Source: Streptomyces cirratus (lineage in GTDB: Bacteria > Actinomycetota > Actinomycetes > Streptomycetales > Streptomycetaceae). Taken from it: a stretch of DNA of 64,000 nt. Positions 14,093 to 22,724 of the stretch are shown here, one piece after another (the first letter of the stretch is position 1; each line of letters begins with the position of its first letter). Under the pieces are notes generated by a model that saw only the letters and a list, made by a program, of their open reading frames with translations, had not been told where the DNA came from and made no database searches. The position numbers and the translations under genes are program-made. The stretch covers positions 124,001 to 188,000 of the forward strand of contig NZ_BMVP01000013.1 in assembly GCF_014650775.1 (NCBI RefSeq). The letters are read 5' to 3'.

Positions 14093-16353
14093 CGGGGCTC
14101 TCCCCCGGTGAGGGCGGCGACGGCGGTCTCGTCGGCGCGCTCGGCGATGACGGCGGCGAGTTCGTCGAGGGTGCCGCCGTGCAGCAGTTCGTCCATGGAC
14201 AGGTCCACGTCGAGGGCGTCGAGGATCTGGTACTGGACGGTGACGGCCTGGAGGGAGCCGGCGGCCAGCTGGGTGAGGGTGCGTCCGGCGATCTGCTCGT
14301 CGTCTTCCAGGCGCAGGGCGGTGCGGACGATTCCGGTCAGCCACGGGGTGAGCACGTTCGGGGCCTGCTGCGCGCCGGCGGGGCGGAAGAACACGGCGTC
14401 GGCGAGGGTGACGGCGCTGCCGGGCGCGAGGAGTTCGACGGTACGGGGCCACGTGCGCGGCGCTTGGAGACCGAGGGCGGCGGCCAGCTTGTCGGCGAAG
14501 CGGGGCATGACGGGGGCGGCGGCGTGCGCGAGGAGGCGGGCGGCGGCCAGTTCGAGGGCGATGGCGGTGCGGTTCTCGTTCGCCCAGGCTTCGGTGTCGG
14601 CGAGGAGGCCTTCGCCGCGGGCGAAGCGGACGGTGTCGCGGACGATGCCGTCGAGTTCGGCGGCGGCCTGGTTGAGGGAGAACGCGTCGTTGTCCAGCGC
14701 TCCGGTGACGGCGGCGAGGCGGGTGCCGAGCCGGGCGAGGAAGGCGGAGTGTTCGGGGGTCCAGTTCCCGGCGTCGGGGGCGTGGCCGCCGTGGTGCTTG
14801 GCGACCCGGGCGCCGAGGTCGTTCAGCCACTGCTGCCAGGTGCCGATGAGGGTGTCGTCGAGGGTGGCCTCGTAGGCGGCGCGCCGGAAGTCGGTGCGCC
14901 GGCCTTCGGGGCGGGTGGCGGCGAGGAAGTAGCGGACGGAGTCGACGGTGTCGGGGGTGAGGATCTCCTTGCCCCAGACGGCGTGCCGGCGGCTGGTGGA
15001 GAACTTGCTGCCCTCCAGCAGGTAGAACTCGTTGACGTGGTAGTCGATGTCGGGGGTCCAGCCGGGGAAGGCCAGCCGGTACAGCACGGGGTAGAGCACC
15101 GCGTGGTAGAAGCTGTTGTCGTAGCCGAAGAAGTGGACGATCTTCCAGTCCTGGGCGGGGTCGGCGGCCCGCCAGTCGCGGCCCAGGCGCGAGCCCAGTG
15201 ACTGGATGCCGTGCAGGAAGCCGTAGCTCATCTCCGGCCACACCCAGATGACCTGGCCTTCGGTGGCGTTCTCCTGCGGTTCGACGCCCCAGGTGGAGGG
15301 GTGGGTGACGGGGATGTCGAGGGCGGGGCGCCGGAAGAGCCGGTCGGCGAGTTCGCGCAGCCGGGCGGGGACGCGGCCGAGCCGGTGGTGTGCGCGTACG
15401 TCGTCGGCGAAGGCGTGCAGCGGGAGGGTCCAGCGGGCGGCGGGGGCGCGGCGGGGGGCCTGGGTGGAGGCGGCGGAGACGGGGTCGGTGAGGTCGGCGA
15501 CGGTGTTGGGTTCGCCGCACTCCTCGCAGATGTTGCCGGAGGTGGCGGTGCCGCAGCCGGGGCAGCCGCCCTTGACGTCGACTTCGTAGAGGTACTGGCC
15601 GCTTTCGGCGTCGTAGAGGGCGTCGTGGGCGGTGACGGCGATCTGGCCGGAGTCCACGACGCGGCTGAAGAAGTCCTGGAGGCCTTCGCGGTAGGTGCCG
15701 TCCTGGTCGGTGACCGTGTACTGGTCCAGCGGGATGTCCATCAGCCGCAGCGTTTCGGCGATCTCCGCGCTGTAGTGCGCGGCGGTCTCGGCGGGGGTGC
15801 GGCCGTCCTTGCGGGCGGCGCCGACGACGTAGCTCTGGTAGTCGTCGCTGCCGGTGAGGTGGTAGGCCTCGGCGCCGGTCATGCGCTGGAAGCGGGTGAA
15901 GGCGTCGGCGCCGAGGTAGGGGCCGGAGAGGTGGCCCAGGTGCAGGTCGCCGTTGGGGGTGGGCGGGGTGGAGAAGACGAAGACGGGCCGTTCGCCGAAG
16001 CCCTTGCGGGCGGGGTTCGCGGCGGAGGCCAGGGCGCGGTCGCCGTCGCGCCAGTACTGGGTGAAGAAGACGAGGTCGTTCGCGCCGGTGTTGGCCAGCA
16101 CGTGCGTCTCGAACGGTTCGAAGAGGACGACGGTGCCGGGTTCGGCCGGGTGGCGCTCGCCGCTGTCGAGGACGAACTCGCCGCTGCCGGAGACGATGAC
16201 GAACAGCTCGGTCTCGTCGTGCTGGTGGCGGTCGGCGGCGCGGCCCGGCGCGACCCGGCCCCAGCCCGCGCCGGTGCCGAGGCCCTCGACGCCGCTCATG
16301 TCGATGCCGAAGGCCTGTTCCAGGACGTCGGCGTCATAGCTGGCGATGATCAT
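14089..16353 (-). CDS. Hydrazine synthetase: cupin - MetRS-like - carrier domain fusion
   Basis: The protein has 754 residues. Residues 1-115 are a cupin (RHQHDETELFVIVSGSGEFV, with the metal-binding H-x-H...E and later H). Residues ~125-650 are a class I methionyl-tRNA-synthetase-like catalytic region with a HIGH-type motif (DLHLGH, about 137), zinc-knuckle Cys pairs (CPGC, about 263; CEEC, about 277) and a KMSKS-type loop (SKFSTSR, about 449). Residues ~665-745 resemble a carrier domain with candidate Ser about 699 (LAAGSLQAV). Cupin-MetRS didomain enzymes join N6-hydroxylysine to an amino acid through an N-N bond in s56-p1, triacsin and pyrazofurin pathways. The carrier extension is not one I recall. 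Its start overlaps the FAD oxidase stop. Confidence 0.9.
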   Translation of the reverse strand: MIIASYDADVLEQAFGIDMSGVEGLGTGAGWGRVAPGRAADRHQHDETELFVIVSGSGEFVLDSGERHPAEPGTVVLFEPFETHVLANTGANDLVFFTQYWRDGDRALASAANPARKGFGERPVFVFSTPPTPNGDLHLGHLSGPYLGADAFTRFQRMTGAEAYHLTGSDDYQSYVVGAARKDGRTPAETAAHYSAEIAETLRLMDIPLDQYTVTDQDGTYREGLQDFFSRVVDSGQIAVTAHDALYDAESGQYLYEVDVKGGCPGCGTATSGNICEECGEPNTVADLTDPVSAASTQAPRRAPAARWTLPLHAFADDVRAHHRLGRVPARLRELADRLFRRPALDIPVTHPSTWGVEPQENATEGQVIWVWPEMSYGFLHGIQSLGSRLGRDWRAADPAQDWKIVHFFGYDNSFYHAVLYPVLYRLAFPGWTPDIDYHVNEFYLLEGSKFSTSRRHAVWGKEILTPDTVDSVRYFLAATRPEGRRTDFRRAAYEATLDDTLIGTWQQWLNDLGARVAKHHGGHAPDAGNWTPEHSAFLARLGTRLAAVTGALDNDAFSLNQAAAELDGIVRDTVRFARGEGLLADTEAWANENRTAIALELAAARLLAHAAAPVMPRFADKLAAALGLQAPRTWPRTVELLAPGSAVTLADAVFFRPAGAQQAPNVLTPWLTGIVRTALRLEDDEQIAGRTLTQLAAGSLQAVTVQYQILDALDVDLSMDELLHGGTLDELAAVIAERADETAVAALTGGEPR

Positions 16354-17438
16354 GTCGTGGCCTTCCGGGGTGAGGCGGGCAGGGAGAGCAGGTCGGCGGT
16401 GCGTGCGGCGAGCGCGGGGGCGAGGCGGTAGCCGGAGCCGCCGGCGGCTCCCGCGAAGACGGTCCGGCCGTCTTCGGTGAGCGGGGTGACCAGCGGGTGG
16501 CCGTCGGGGCCGTACGCGTCGCAGAAGACGCGGCCCGAGCGGCAGCGGTCGGCGAGCCGCGGGGCGTAGCGGGTGAGCAGGGCGCGGGCCTCGTCCAGGT
16601 GGCCGGCGGTGGGGGCCGGATCGATGTGGGCGGGGTCGACGTCCCACTCGCGGCACGTGTAGCTGAACAGCCAGTGGCCGCGGTGGTGGAAGGGCAGCAG
16701 GAACGCGTCCTCGTCCTGGAAGACGATCGCCCCGTCCCCGGGCTGCGGGGGGACGTCGATGTGCAGGGCGACGATCTTCTTGACGCGGGCGCCGAGCGGG
16801 GCGACGAGTTCGCGCCAGGCGGGTTCGGCGAGCCAGGGTCCGGGGGCGAGGACGACGCGGCCGGCGGTCAGGGTGGCGCCGCCGGTCAGGGTGAGGCGGA
16901 CGCCGTCCGGGCCGGCGTCGAGGGCGGTGACGGCGACACCCTCGTGGAAGAGGAGGCGGGGGCGCAGTTCGGCGGCGAGCTGCTGGGTGAGGGTGTGGAC
17001 GTCCGCGTACTGGCAGCCGTCGCCCTGCCAGGCACCGTATCCGGCCGGCAACTGTGGGATCGCGGACGGGAGTTCGGTGGTCCAGCGGAGTTTCGCCGAG
17101 GGGAGGTAGACCTCGCGCAGCCGCTCCTCGGCGGCCTCGGGGGCGAGGACGGTCATGGGCAGCGGGTGGATGGGCAGGTCGGGGCGCAGGGCGTGGAGGC
17201 CGGCGTAGAAGCGCTCGCTCTCGGCGGCCAGGGTGCGTACCGTCTCGGTGGCGCCGCGCGGGAAGTGCAGTCCGGCGGAGCGGCGGGTGGCGCCGGAGCC
17301 GATCATGTCGCGGTCCAGGACGGTGACGGTGGCGGCCGGGTCCCGGGCGAGGATCTCGCCGGCGATGAGGACGCCCAGTATCCCGGCGCCGACGACGGCG
17401 ATGTCGCTGCGGGCCCCGTCGGGGGCGGCGGCGCCCAT
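16350..17438 (-). CDS. FAD-dependent amine/amino-acid oxidase (DAO family)
   Basis: The 362-residue protein has an N-terminal dinucleotide motif DIAVVGAGILGVLIAGEIL and the DAO-family elements VLDRDMIGSGATRRSAGLHF and VFAGAAGGSGYRLAPALA. I set the start at ATG 17438, which overlaps the monooxygenase stop as TGATG and places the FAD motif ten residues in; an upstream GTG at 17480 is possible but lacks a better site. In hydrazine pathways a homologue oxidises the lysine-side C-N bond of the N-N-linked adduct, releasing a hydrazino acid and 2-aminoadipate 6-semialdehyde. Location between the hydroxylase and the hydrazine synthetase supports that role. Confidence 0.88.
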   Translation of the reverse strand: MGAAAPDGARSDIAVVGAGILGVLIAGEILARDPAATVTVLDRDMIGSGATRRSAGLHFPRGATETVRTLAAESERFYAGLHALRPDLPIHPLPMTVLAPEAAEERLREVYLPSAKLRWTTELPSAIPQLPAGYGAWQGDGCQYADVHTLTQQLAAELRPRLLFHEGVAVTALDAGPDGVRLTLTGGATLTAGRVVLAPGPWLAEPAWRELVAPLGARVKKIVALHIDVPPQPGDGAIVFQDEDAFLLPFHHRGHWLFSYTCREWDVDPAHIDPAPTAGHLDEARALLTRYAPRLADRCRSGRVFCDAYGPDGHPLVTPLTEDGRTVFAGAAGGSGYRLAPALAARTADLLSLPASPRKATT

Positions 17439-18766
17439 CAGGCGCTCCACCGTTCCTGCGGGGCGGGCTTGGTGGACCACTCGATGAAGGAGGCGAGCTG
17501 CTCGTCGCCGCGTACGCCGCTCATCCGGTCGGCGATGCGCCGGCTGCGCCAGGCGTTGAGGCTGAGGTTGGGGTCGGCGAGGCCGCGCTGGCCGCGCACC
17601 CCGTTCTGGACGAAGATCCGGCGGTCCTCGGGGCCGTCCCAGCGGACGGCGTAGTCCTCGTCGACGCGCAGCTCGTCGCCCTCGCGCTCCAGCCGGTGGG
17701 CGAGGGGGGCGAGGAAGTCCATGGCGGCGGGCCGGTAGCCGGTGGCCCAGACGACGACGTCGGCGTCGAACTTCTCCACCGATTCGCTTTCGCCGGTGTG
17801 GCGGGCGCTGACTTCCCAGCCGGTGACGGGGGCGGGGCTGACGTCGAACACCTCGCGGCCCGGGTGGAGGGCGACGAGGTCCTCGTTGCCCTCCACGAAG
17901 CGGTGGACGTAGATGCTCTGGTAGATCTCCCGCAGCGTGGATTCCGAGATGCCGTCGCTGGTCAGGATGTTGCGGGCGTTCAGCGACTGGCGGCGCTCGC
18001 GGGGCAGTGCGTAGAAGTAGTCGGCGTGGCTGGGCATGTAGTAGTCGTTGGTGAACGGCGAATCGTCGATCGGGAAGTAGTTCTGCCGGCGCGAGATCCA
18101 GGAGACCCGGCGGGGCAGTTGCCGGCCGGCGCGGGAGATCAGGTCGAGGAAGGCCTCGGCGCCGGACTGGCCGCCGCCGATGACGACGACGCGCTTGCCG
18201 CCGAGGTCGTGGGCGGCGTTGAGGTAATCGGCGACGTGGAACTGGGTGGGTCCGAGCTGGTCGGCGCCCTGCGGCGGGACCCAGGGGCGGCTGCCGACGC
18301 CGACCACGACGTTGTCGGCGGTGACGGTGCGGCGGTCGGTCCGGACGGTGAAGGTGCCGCGCCGGTCGTCGAAGGCGACGTCCCGGACGTCCTCGCCGAA
18401 GGTGATGTTCTCGTTGCGGCGGCTGGCCCAGGCCAGGTAGTTGCGGAACTCCAGCCGGGGCACGTCGTCGAACTGGGCGTTGAGGAAGTGGTAGACCCGG
18501 CCCTTCTCGTGGAGGTAGGCGAGGAAGGAGAAGGGGCTGGCGGGGTCGGCGAGGCTCACCAGGTCCTTGAACTGGGAGACCTGGAGGGTGGTGCCGGGTA
18601 TCTGCTGGCCGTCGTGCCAGCTGAAGGATTCCTTGCGGTCGAGGAAGAGATTGGGTATGTCCGGCCTGCAGTGCAGCAGTGACGCCAGACTGAGGTTGGC
18701 CGGTCCCACGCCCACTCCCACGCAGCGGAAGTGCGTGGCACCGGGCGGGAAGCTCTCGTGCGCCAT
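17438..18766 (-). CDS. L-lysine N6-monooxygenase (IucD/SidA family)
   Basis: The 442-residue flavoprotein has the FAD motif GVGVGPANLSLASLL near the N-terminus, LQVSQFKDLVSLADPASPFS (substrate and flavin region), the NADPH motif VVVIGGGQSGAEAFL (about 205) and the family's C-terminal VVWATGYRPAAM. The product should be N6-hydroxy-lysine (ornithine cannot be excluded), the nucleophile partner for N-N bond formation by the next enzymes. No hydroxamate siderophore synthetase is nearby, which argues against an iron-uptake role. ATG 18766 has a GAGAGGT site. The 91-bp upstream gap holds six 10-bp tandem repeats, so this gene may start its own transcript. Confidence 0.92.
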   Translation of the reverse strand: MAHESFPPGATHFRCVGVGVGPANLSLASLLHCRPDIPNLFLDRKESFSWHDGQQIPGTTLQVSQFKDLVSLADPASPFSFLAYLHEKGRVYHFLNAQFDDVPRLEFRNYLAWASRRNENITFGEDVRDVAFDDRRGTFTVRTDRRTVTADNVVVGVGSRPWVPPQGADQLGPTQFHVADYLNAAHDLGGKRVVVIGGGQSGAEAFLDLISRAGRQLPRRVSWISRRQNYFPIDDSPFTNDYYMPSHADYFYALPRERRQSLNARNILTSDGISESTLREIYQSIYVHRFVEGNEDLVALHPGREVFDVSPAPVTGWEVSARHTGESESVEKFDADVVVWATGYRPAAMDFLAPLAHRLEREGDELRVDEDYAVRWDGPEDRRIFVQNGVRGQRGLADPNLSLNAWRSRRIADRMSGVRGDEQLASFIEWSTKPAPQERWSA

Positions 18767-18780
18767 GGTCGGAACCTCTC

Positions 18781-18840
18781 GTTCGAAAGCGTTCGGAAGT
18801 ATTCGGAAGCGTTGCGAAGTGTCGGGAAGCGTCGGGAAGC
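18781..18840. repeat. Six tandem 10-bp repeats, consensus GTTCGGAAGC
   Basis: The 60 bp divide exactly into six 10-mers: GTTCGAAAGC, GTTCGGAAGT, ATTCGGAAGC, GTTGCGAAGT, GTCGGGAAGC, GTCGGGAAGC. They occupy most of the non-coding gap between the MFS stop (18858) and the lysine monooxygenase start (18766), ending 15 nt before the ATG. The spacing of about one helical turn would put every unit on the same DNA face, as in iterated activator sites; in the RNA it would be a pyrimidine/purine-alternating leader. Confidence 0.85.
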
Positions 18841-18857
18841 CTTGGCGGAGCGGAAGG

Positions 18858-20180
18858 TCAGGCGGTGGGGCTCCGGCGGTCGCGTACGGCGACGAGGCCG
18901 CAGGCGGTGGCGAGCAGGGAGCAGGCGCCGACCAGTGGCCACACGAGGGCGCCGAACTGGAGGAACAGCCACGTGCCGGCCATCGGCCCGAGGGCGGAGC
19001 CCAGGCCGAACATGAACTGGAAGCTGCCGATGTAGCGCGAGCGCAGGGGCTCGGGGCCCGCGCCCGCCGGGTAGGCGAAGACGGCGGGGCCGCCGAGGAT
19101 CTCGCCCAGTGACCAGACGAGCGTGCCGATGACGACCGCGGCGGGCCCGATGGGCAGTCCGTAGCAGGCGACTCCGGCGCCGACCAGGGCGAAGCCGAGA
19201 CCGACCGTGATCTTGAGCGGCCAGCGCTGGGAGACCTTGGTGACCAGCAGTTCGAAGGCGATGACGATGAGGCCGTTGAGCGCGACGGCGAAGGTGTACC
19301 AGAAGAGCGCCATACCGGCGTCCTTCATGTACAGCGGGAGGGTGGAGAGGTACTGGGTGTAGACGGCCGCGTGGCAGAAGGCGGCGGTCAGGTAAAGCAG
19401 GTAGCGGCGGTCGCGCAGGACGGCCGCGTAGCCGCCGCGGGCGCCGGCGGGGACCGCGGTGGCCGCGGTGGCCGCGGGGTGCTGTGCGGTCTTGGCGGGG
19501 AGGGTGGCCCGGGCCACCAGGGCGTAGGCGAGCGCGATGACGGCCTCGCCCCAGAACAGGAGGGTGTACGAGTGTCCGCCCGCGTTGTAGAGCGCGTAGC
19601 CGAGCAGCGGGGCGGCGGTCGCGCCGACGTTGAGGCCGAAGCGGTACATCGCGAAGATCATGATCTGCCGGTCGCCGTCGGTCTGGTCGGCCAGCAGGGT
19701 GGCGGAGGCCGGCCGGAACAGCTGGGCGCCCAGGCTGACCAGGGCGATCGCACCGAGCAGCAGGGTGAAGTCGGGCAGGTAGAGCAGGGCGGCGGTCAGC
19801 ACGGCCGTACTGCTCATGGACAGCACGGTGGCGCGGCGGATGCCGAGGCGTTCGGCGAGGGTGCCGCCGACGAGGGAGCCGGCGACGGCGCCCGCCCCGT
19901 AGACGCCGAGGGCGATGACGGTACGGCCCTTGGAGTGACCGGTGTCGGTGAGGAAGAGGACGAGGAAGAGCTGTAGGAAGCCGCTGAGCCGGTTGACGAG
20001 CACCCCGGCCAGTACCGTTTTGACGGCGGGCGTGGACTCCTTGAAGGTGGCCCACACGGCGGCCCGTTCGGCGGCCTCGGCGGCCTTTCCGGCGGCCTTT
20101 CCGGCGGCCTCGGCGGCCGGTCGTGCCTGTGGTTCCGCCGCCGCGTCGGCCGTTTCGGCGGTTCTGATGTCAGTGCTCAC
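18858..20180 (-). CDS. MFS transporter, probable product exporter
   Basis: The 440-residue protein has about twelve hydrophobic segments, including LVNRLSGFLQLFLVLFLTDT near the N-terminus, the MFS loop-2/3 motif GTLAERLGIRR, and LATACGLVAVRDRR at the end. The first 40 residues are an Ala/Glu/Lys-rich extension with a short AAGKAAGKAAEAA repeat, predicted cytoplasmic. GTG 20180 overlaps the ATP-grasp stop by 11 nt, showing co-expression with the biosynthetic genes. It most probably exports the cluster product and may confer self-protection. Confidence 0.88.
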   Translation of the reverse strand: MSTDIRTAETADAAAEPQARPAAEAAGKAAGKAAEAAERAAVWATFKESTPAVKTVLAGVLVNRLSGFLQLFLVLFLTDTGHSKGRTVIALGVYGAGAVAGSLVGGTLAERLGIRRATVLSMSSTAVLTAALLYLPDFTLLLGAIALVSLGAQLFRPASATLLADQTDGDRQIMIFAMYRFGLNVGATAAPLLGYALYNAGGHSYTLLFWGEAVIALAYALVARATLPAKTAQHPAATAATAVPAGARGGYAAVLRDRRYLLYLTAAFCHAAVYTQYLSTLPLYMKDAGMALFWYTFAVALNGLIVIAFELLVTKVSQRWPLKITVGLGFALVGAGVACYGLPIGPAAVVIGTLVWSLGEILGGPAVFAYPAGAGPEPLRSRYIGSFQFMFGLGSALGPMAGTWLFLQFGALVWPLVGACSLLATACGLVAVRDRRSPTA

Positions 20181-21501
20181 CGTCGGCCTCCGGGTCGGTG
20201 GTGACCGTGACGGCGCCGCGGACGCGCTGCTCCAGCTCGTCGAGCCCCTGCGGGGTCGGCGCGTCGATCAGGAAGGTCACCGCCCGGTCGTCGGAGCTGG
20301 CGAGCGGCCCCAGCCGGGCGCCGGCCTCCTTGAGCACGAACAGGGCGCGCAGCGTGGCCGGGTCGTCCTTGGCGCCGGGCGCGAGTTCGGGCCACATCCC
20401 GGACTCGCCGACCCACAGGGGGCGCACTCCCGGCCAGTCGAGGGTGACGTCGGCGAGCGGGCCCGTGCCGTGTTCCAGGTAGACCTGGCGGGCGAAGCGG
20501 GTCGGGGCCGGGTAGGAGGCCTCCTCGCCGAGCGCGATCCGGATGATCTGCGGCTCCAAAGGCTGCCCGGTGGCGAGGTGGTAGAGGGCGACCAGGCCGT
20601 CGCCGGGGGTGCGGGCGGCGACCTCCATCAGGTAGGGACGGCCGTCGTCGCCGGTGCGCCACTCGGCGTGGGCGATGCCGTCGCGGAAGCCCAGGGTTTC
20701 GAGCATCCGGCGGTTGGCGTCCAGCAGGGCCGCGTCGGCCTCCGCATGGGCGTTGGGGACGGAGTGGGCGAGCTCCACGAAGGTCTGCGCGCCGGACTCG
20801 GTGGTCTCCTTGCGGGTCACCGAGGTGAAGACGGGCCGGCCGTGCTGGACCAGGGACTCCACGGAGTACTCCTGGCCGGTGACCTTCTGCTCGATCAGCA
20901 CCGTCTCGTGGGCCGGGTAGGACGTCAGCAGCTCGCGCAGCGCCGCCTCGTCGCCCACCGCCACCACTCCCGAACTTGAGTGGCGGGTGGCCGGCTTGAC
21001 GACGACCGGGTACCCGAGGGCGGCCAGGTCGGCTTCCTCGCGGCCGCCGGGCGGCAGCACCAGGGAGACCGGGCTGAACTCCTCCAGGTACCAGCGCTGG
21101 AGGTACTTGCTGCGGCACACCCGGGTGGCGCGCAGCCCGGGACCCGGCAGGCCCAGCGCGTCGCACAGCAGCCCGGTCTGCTCGACCAGGGTCTCGCCGA
21201 CCGCGTAGGCGCCGCGCACGGTGTAGCGGCCGCGCCAGCGGCGCGCCTGGGCGACGAACCCGGGGGTGTAGGAGCCCTCCTGGTCGAGGGAGCCGTCGAC
21301 GTACGCGATGTCGTCGATGAGGTACGCCGGGTGATCGGGGTCCTTGCGGGCCGTCTCGGCCGCGTCGCGGTGGTCCTCGCCGGTGATCAGCAGGATCCGC
21401 AGGTTGCGGGCGGCGAGTTCCTCCAGGTAGCGGGGGTTGCGGCAGACGACCCGGAAGGCGCCGGTGAGGACGAAGGCTTCGGGCGGGCTGGTGCGGGTCA
21501 T
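20170..21501 (-). CDS. ATP-grasp amino-acid ligase
   Basis: This 443-residue protein has the ATP-grasp layout: LGYPVVVKPATRHSSSGVVA (ATP-lysine region), LIEQKVTGQEYSVESLVQHG, and the metal-binding segment HAEWRTGDDGRPYLMEVAAR. Such enzymes form an acyl-phosphate and join it to an amine, often making dipeptides or N-acyl amino acids, so it could attach an amino acid to the hydrazine-derived unit outside the NRPS. ATG 21501 overlaps the LYS9-like stop (ATGA), and its own stop lies within the MFS start region. Substrates are not readable. Confidence 0.88.
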   Translation of the reverse strand: MTRTSPPEAFVLTGAFRVVCRNPRYLEELAARNLRILLITGEDHRDAAETARKDPDHPAYLIDDIAYVDGSLDQEGSYTPGFVAQARRWRGRYTVRGAYAVGETLVEQTGLLCDALGLPGPGLRATRVCRSKYLQRWYLEEFSPVSLVLPPGGREEADLAALGYPVVVKPATRHSSSGVVAVGDEAALRELLTSYPAHETVLIEQKVTGQEYSVESLVQHGRPVFTSVTRKETTESGAQTFVELAHSVPNAHAEADAALLDANRRMLETLGFRDGIAHAEWRTGDDGRPYLMEVAARTPGDGLVALYHLATGQPLEPQIIRIALGEEASYPAPTRFARQVYLEHGTGPLADVTLDWPGVRPLWVGESGMWPELAPGAKDDPATLRALFVLKEAGARLGPLASSDDRAVTFLIDAPTPQGLDELEQRVRGAVTVTTDPEADGEH

Positions 21502-22724
21502 GCCGTGGCTCCTGACGGGGTGGCGGAAGGGTTCGCGGCGGCGGCCGGGGAGGGGCTTTCCTCGTACGTGCCGGCCAGGCCCCGGGCGGCGAGGAAGGAG
21601 AGCCAGCGGCCGGTCTCCCCGGGCGTTTCGGCGGCCCTGCCCAGGCCGGCGGGCAGGGCGCCGGCCAGGATGCGGGTCACTCCGTAGGCGACGGGCAGGG
21701 AGACGCAGCGGGCCATCGCGGATTCCGCCGCGTCCCCGGTGACGTCGAGGAGGTGGGAGCCGCGCCAGTGGGTGCCGTCGGCGGTGCGCAGTTCCAGGGC
21801 GACGGACAGGACGACGCGGTCGCGGTCGTCGGCGGTGGTGGGGTGGCGGGCGGCGAGTTCGGCGGCCAGGGCGCGGACGGCGGCGGGGTCCCCGGCGGCG
21901 ACGGTTTCGAAGACCTCCTTCCAGGCGGTGCGCCAGCCCGCGTTGCGCAGGGTGCCGCGGACGAAGGTGTCGAGCTTCCAGTGGCCGGGGATGCCGTACT
22001 GGGCGACGAAGGGCAGGCTGTCGCGGTTGGGGTAGACCTCGAAGTCCTCCCCGGCGAGGGTCCGGGTGCGGGTGGCCTCCCAGGGGCGGGCGACGGTCAC
22101 CTCGGCGCCGGCCTCGATGTGCCGGGCCGGGGAGCCGAGGGCGGCGAGCACGCCGTAGGGCGCCCAGCTGAAGCGGTAGCGGAAGGCGTTGGGGACCGCC
22201 GGGACACCACCGCAGTAGGAAGTGAACCGGGCGGTCGCGGGTGTGTCGCCGAGGGCCTCGCGGGCCCGGGCCACCAGGTCGTGGGCCATCAGGTGGTCGA
22301 TGCCGGGGTCGAGTCCGGCCTCGGTGAGGACGACCGTACGGGCCTCCTCCCCGGCTTCGGCGGCCAGTTCGGCCAGTTCCGGGGAGACGTAGCTGGTGCA
22401 GGCGAAGTGGGCGCCGCGTTCGGTGGCCAGGCGCAGCAGCGGGGCGTGCTCGGCGGCGGGGAGCATGGAGACGATGACGTCGCCCGGGCCCGCCTCGGCC
22501 GCGAGGGCGGCCGGGGCGGAGGGGGTGAGGGCGCGGACCTCGGCGCGGCCGGTGAGGCCGAGCGCGGCCAGCCGGGCGGCGGCGCGCTCGGCGGTGCGGT
22601 CCCACAGGACGACCCGGGGGGCGCTTTCGCAGACGAGGGCGAGTCCGGATCGTCCGGTGGACAGGCCGGTGCCTATCCAGTGGACGGTGCCGGAGGCGGG
22701 TATGGCGGGCCGGTCAGCGGACAT
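21498..22724 (-). CDS. Saccharopine dehydrogenase/reductase, LYS9-like
   Basis: The 408-residue protein has an N-terminal Rossmann part (VHWIGTGLSTGRSGLALV) and the hallmark LTEAGLDPGIDHLMAHDLV of the glutamate-forming saccharopine dehydrogenase family, followed by NAFRYRFSWAPYGVLAALGS. In the reductive direction this enzyme condenses 2-aminoadipate 6-semialdehyde with glutamate and reduces it to saccharopine. Placed next to a LYS1-like gene and in a cluster whose FAD oxidase should release that same semialdehyde, it most likely starts lysine regeneration. The Ala/Pro/Ser-rich tail is probably disordered. Confidence 0.85.
   Translation of the reverse strand: MSADRPAIPASGTVHWIGTGLSTGRSGLALVCESAPRVVLWDRTAERAAARLAALGLTGRAEVRALTPSAPAALAAEAGPGDVIVSMLPAAEHAPLLRLATERGAHFACTSYVSPELAELAAEAGEEARTVVLTEAGLDPGIDHLMAHDLVARAREALGDTPATARFTSYCGGVPAVPNAFRYRFSWAPYGVLAALGSPARHIEAGAEVTVARPWEATRTRTLAGEDFEVYPNRDSLPFVAQYGIPGHWKLDTFVRGTLRNAGWRTAWKEVFETVAAGDPAAVRALAAELAARHPTTADDRDRVVLSVALELRTADGTHWRGSHLLDVTGDAAESAMARCVSLPVAYGVTRILAGALPAGLGRAAETPGETGRWLSFLAARGLAGTYEESPSPAAAANPSATPSGATA

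Noticed and set aside
10706..14875. Very long plus-strand open frame (1389 codons) opposite the NRPS and synthetase
   Set aside because: It is antisense to genes with clear domains and has no recognisable fold; Gly/Val/Ala/Glu-rich composition is the usual GC-driven shadow.
14089..16353. Housekeeping or resistance methionyl-tRNA synthetase
   Set aside because: The N-terminal cupin, C-terminal carrier-like segment, degenerate KMSKS loop and placement between lysine-hydroxylation and NRPS genes fit hydrazine synthetase instead.
17438..18766. Siderophore biosynthesis gene
   Set aside because: No hydroxamate acyltransferase, NIS synthetase or iron-uptake gene nearby; partner genes point to N-N bond formation.
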